From contig VAZL01000111.1 in the NCBI GenBank assembly GCA_005883445.1, forward strand, positions 1 through 7,766: a DNA stretch of 7,766 bases. Direction: 5' to 3'. This document shows, one piece after another, positions 5,980-7,766 of the stretch. The DNA comes from Alphaproteobacteria bacterium. GTDB taxonomy: Bacteria; Pseudomonadota; Alphaproteobacteria; Rhizobiales; Xanthobacteraceae. Each line of letters opens with the position of its first letter. The stretch's first letter is position 1. The notes beneath the pieces are model-generated. The model had not been told where the DNA came from. It was given only the letters and a program-made list of their open reading frames with translations, and ran no database searches. The position numbers and the translations under genes are program-made.

Positions 5980-7766
5980 ATGCGCTTCCACGCAGACCTG
6001 CACGTCCACTCGAAATACTCGCGGGCGACGAGCCGGGATCTCGATCTCGAGCACCTCGCCGCCTGGGCGTGCCGCAAAGGCATCGGCGTGGTCGGCACCG
6101 GCGACTTCACCCATCCGGCCTGGTGCGCCGAGCTCAAGCAGAAGCTCGTTCCCGCCGAGCCCGGCCTCTATCGCCTGCGCGACGACATCGAGCAGGCGAT
6201 CGCACAGACGCTACCGCCGACGTGCCGCGCCTCGGTACGCTTCATGCTCGAGGTCGAAATCTCCACCATCTACAAGAAGGCCGACCGCACCCGCAAAGTC
6301 CATCACCTGATCTACGCACCGGACTTCGAGACCGTCGATCGCATGTCGGCACGGCTCGCCCGCATCGGCAATATCGCATCCGACGGCCGCCCGATTCTCG
6401 GCCTCGACTCCCGCGACCTCCTGGAGATCGCGCTCGAATCCGGTCCGCACGCCTATTTGGTGCCGGCCCACATCTGGACGCCGTGGTTCGCGGCGCTGGG
6501 ATCGCAATCCGGCTTCGACTCGATTACCGAGTGTTACGGCGACCTCGCCGACCGCATCTTCGCGGTCGAGACCGGCCTTTCGTCCGACCCGCCGATGAAT
6601 TGGCGGGTCTCGTTCCTCGACCGCTATCGCCTCACCTCAAATTCGGACGCCCATTCGCCCGGCAAGCTCGGGCGGGAGGCGACCACCTTCGACTGCGAGC
6701 GCGACTACTTCGCCATCAAGCATGCATTGGAGACCGGTCACGGCTATGTCGGCACGGTCGAGTTCTTTCCCGACGAAGGAAAATACCATCTCGACGGCCA
6801 TCGCAAATGCGAGGTGCGGCTCACCCCAAGGGAAACGCTGGCGCATGGCGGACGTTGCCCGGTCTGCGGGGAGCCGCTGACGATCGGCGTCGAGCACCGG
6901 GTCGAGGTGCTCGCTGACCACAGCGAGGCGCAGGCGCTGCCGCCGCCGACCGCCGGTATGGTGTCGAACTTCGTGCCGCTGCCGGAGATTCTTTCCGAGC
7001 TCACCGCCAGCGGAGCGGCATCGCGCGCGGTGGTGCGCGGTTACGATCAGGCGATCGCCAAGCTCGGCTCGGAGCTTTCCATCCTGCAATCGGTGCCGGT
7101 CGAGGACATCGCTCGTGCCGGTTCTCCGCTGCTCGCGGAGGCGATCACGCGCCTGCGCGCGGGACAGGTGATCTGCGAGGCAGGCTACGACGGCGAATAC
7201 GGCGTCATCCGCCTGTTCGAGGACAGCGAGCTCAAGCAATTGACCGCCGGCGGATTGCTGTTCGACGCGCCGATCTCGAAACGAATGCGAAACGAACCGC
7301 CGAAGCCGATCGTGACACACGCGCCGGCATCGGATGACCGCAAGACCGAGCCGGTGCGGCCGCGGCTGCGACTGGTTCGCGAAGCCCCAAGCAGCGCTGG
7401 CTCGGGCGTCCTTGCGCAGCTCGACGACGATCAGCGCCCGGCGGCACAGATCGTCGAGGGGCCGCTCTTGATCGTCGCCGGTCCGGGCTCGGGCAAGACT
7501 CGCACGCTGACGTATCGCATCGCGCATCTGATCGCCGAGCGTGGCGTCGCCGCCGAGACCTGCCTCGCCATCACCTTTACCCGCCGCGCCGCGGCCGAAA
7601 TGCGCCAGCGCCTCTCAGCGTTGCTTGCGGACCGCGCTGAAGAGGTTGCGATTCACACCTTCCATTCGCTCGGCCTTGCCATCCTGCGCGAGCAGGCTAG
7701 CGCGGCCGGCTTGCACCGCGGCTTTCGAGTCGCCGGCGAAGCGGAGCGCATCGCACTGCTCGCCGA
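5980..7766 (+). CDS. Endonuclease Q-like PHP nuclease fused to UvrD/Rep-type helicase (partial, 3' end missing)
   Basis: 595 residues are visible; the gene runs off the window. Residues 1-330 match the EndoQ (TIGR00375) family. PHP metal-ligand motifs are ADLHVHS (His8, His10), GTGDFTHP (Asp42, His45), EVEIS (Glu93), VHHLIYAP, VPAHIWTPW (His164) and TSNSDAHSP (Asp223, His225). A zinc-finger candidate follows: Cys277, Cys293-x2-Cys296 and His306. EndoQ enzymes cut DNA beside deaminated or abasic nucleotides. After an EndoQ C-terminal helical part and a Pro/Arg-rich linker (about 430-480), a superfamily 1 helicase begins: LDDDQRPAA Q-motif, Walker A AGPGSGKT (500-507), motif Ia ITFTRRAAAEM and IHTFHSLGLAIL. 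ATG 5980 is chosen since family members start just before ADLHVHS; an in-frame GTG lies three codons upstream. The ribosome site is weak. Role inferred: nick at a damaged base, then unwind. Transcribed divergently from nasT and probably independent of it. Confidence 0.88.
   Translation, partial: MRFHADLHVHSKYSRATSRDLDLEHLAAWACRKGIGVVGTGDFTHPAWCAELKQKLVPAEPGLYRLRDDIEQAIAQTLPPTCRASVRFMLEVEISTIYKKADRTRKVHHLIYAPDFETVDRMSARLARIGNIASDGRPILGLDSRDLLEIALESGPHAYLVPAHIWTPWFAALGSQSGFDSITECYGDLADRIFAVETGLSSDPPMNWRVSFLDRYRLTSNSDAHSPGKLGREATTFDCERDYFAIKHALETGHGYVGTVEFFPDEGKYHLDGHRKCEVRLTPRETLAHGGRCPVCGEPLTIGVEHRVEVLADHSEAQALPPPTAGMVSNFVPLPEILSELTASGAASRAVVRGYDQAIAKLGSELSILQSVPVEDIARAGSPLLAEAITRLRAGQVICEAGYDGEYGVIRLFEDSELKQLTAGGLLFDAPISKRMRNEPPKPIVTHAPASDDRKTEPVRPRLRLVREAPSSAGSGVLAQLDDDQRPAAQIVEGPLLIVAGPGSGKTRTLTYRIAHLIAERGVAAETCLAITFTRRAAAEMRQRLSALLADRAEEVAIHTFHSLGLAILREQASAAGLHRGFRVAGEAERIALLA

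Noticed and set aside
6637..7527. Minus-strand open frame of about 296 codons
   Set aside because: It is antisense to conserved EndoQ and helicase motifs and has a shadow-like Arg-rich composition.
1..7766. CRISPR arrays, tRNA/rRNA genes, insertion sequences or phage genes
   Set aside because: No repeated spacer pattern, no tRNA-like cloverleaf, and no transposase or integrase motifs were seen on either strand.

Overview
The window reads as a high-GC alphaproteobacterial chromosome segment, probably Hyphomicrobiales (Bradyrhizobium/Rhodopseudomonas-like). The basis is the GC-rich third codon positions, the nasT-nasS-nrt arrangement and sigma-54/NtrC-type signals. The genus cannot be fixed from the sequence alone.

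Most of the window (59-5707, minus strand) is a nitrate-assimilation uptake and control module. In transcription order it holds: nasT, an ANTAR RNA-binding antiterminator; nasS, a cytoplasmic nitrate sensor resembling a periplasmic binding protein, overlapping nasT by 4 nt; a 360-bp regulatory gap; nrtA, a Tat-exported nitrate-binding protein; nrtB, the permease; nrtD, the ATPase; and a single-domain globin. The gap carries, in order on the minus strand, a near-palindromic NtrC-like site, a sigma-54-like -24/-12 element, a short stem with a six-base loop, and a strong GC-rich attenuator-like terminator about 70 nt before nrtA. The model that follows is that nitrogen limitation (NtrC) starts transcription. 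Nitrate bound by NasS then frees NasT, which prevents termination in the leader and allows the transporter and globin to be made. No nitrate or nitrite reductase lies in the window. The globin probably handles NO or a related by-product, but that is inference.

A nearly identical TTGGCACG..GCTTG box also lies just before nasT, so the regulatory pair may share a control signal with the operon it regulates.

Divergent from nasT (5980 to the right edge, plus strand) is an incomplete gene that fuses an Endonuclease Q-like PHP/zinc-finger nuclease to a UvrD/Rep-type helicase. It looks like a one-polypeptide DNA repair enzyme and is unrelated to nitrate. At the left edge, 17 codons of an unidentified plus-strand gene end four bases from the convergent globin.
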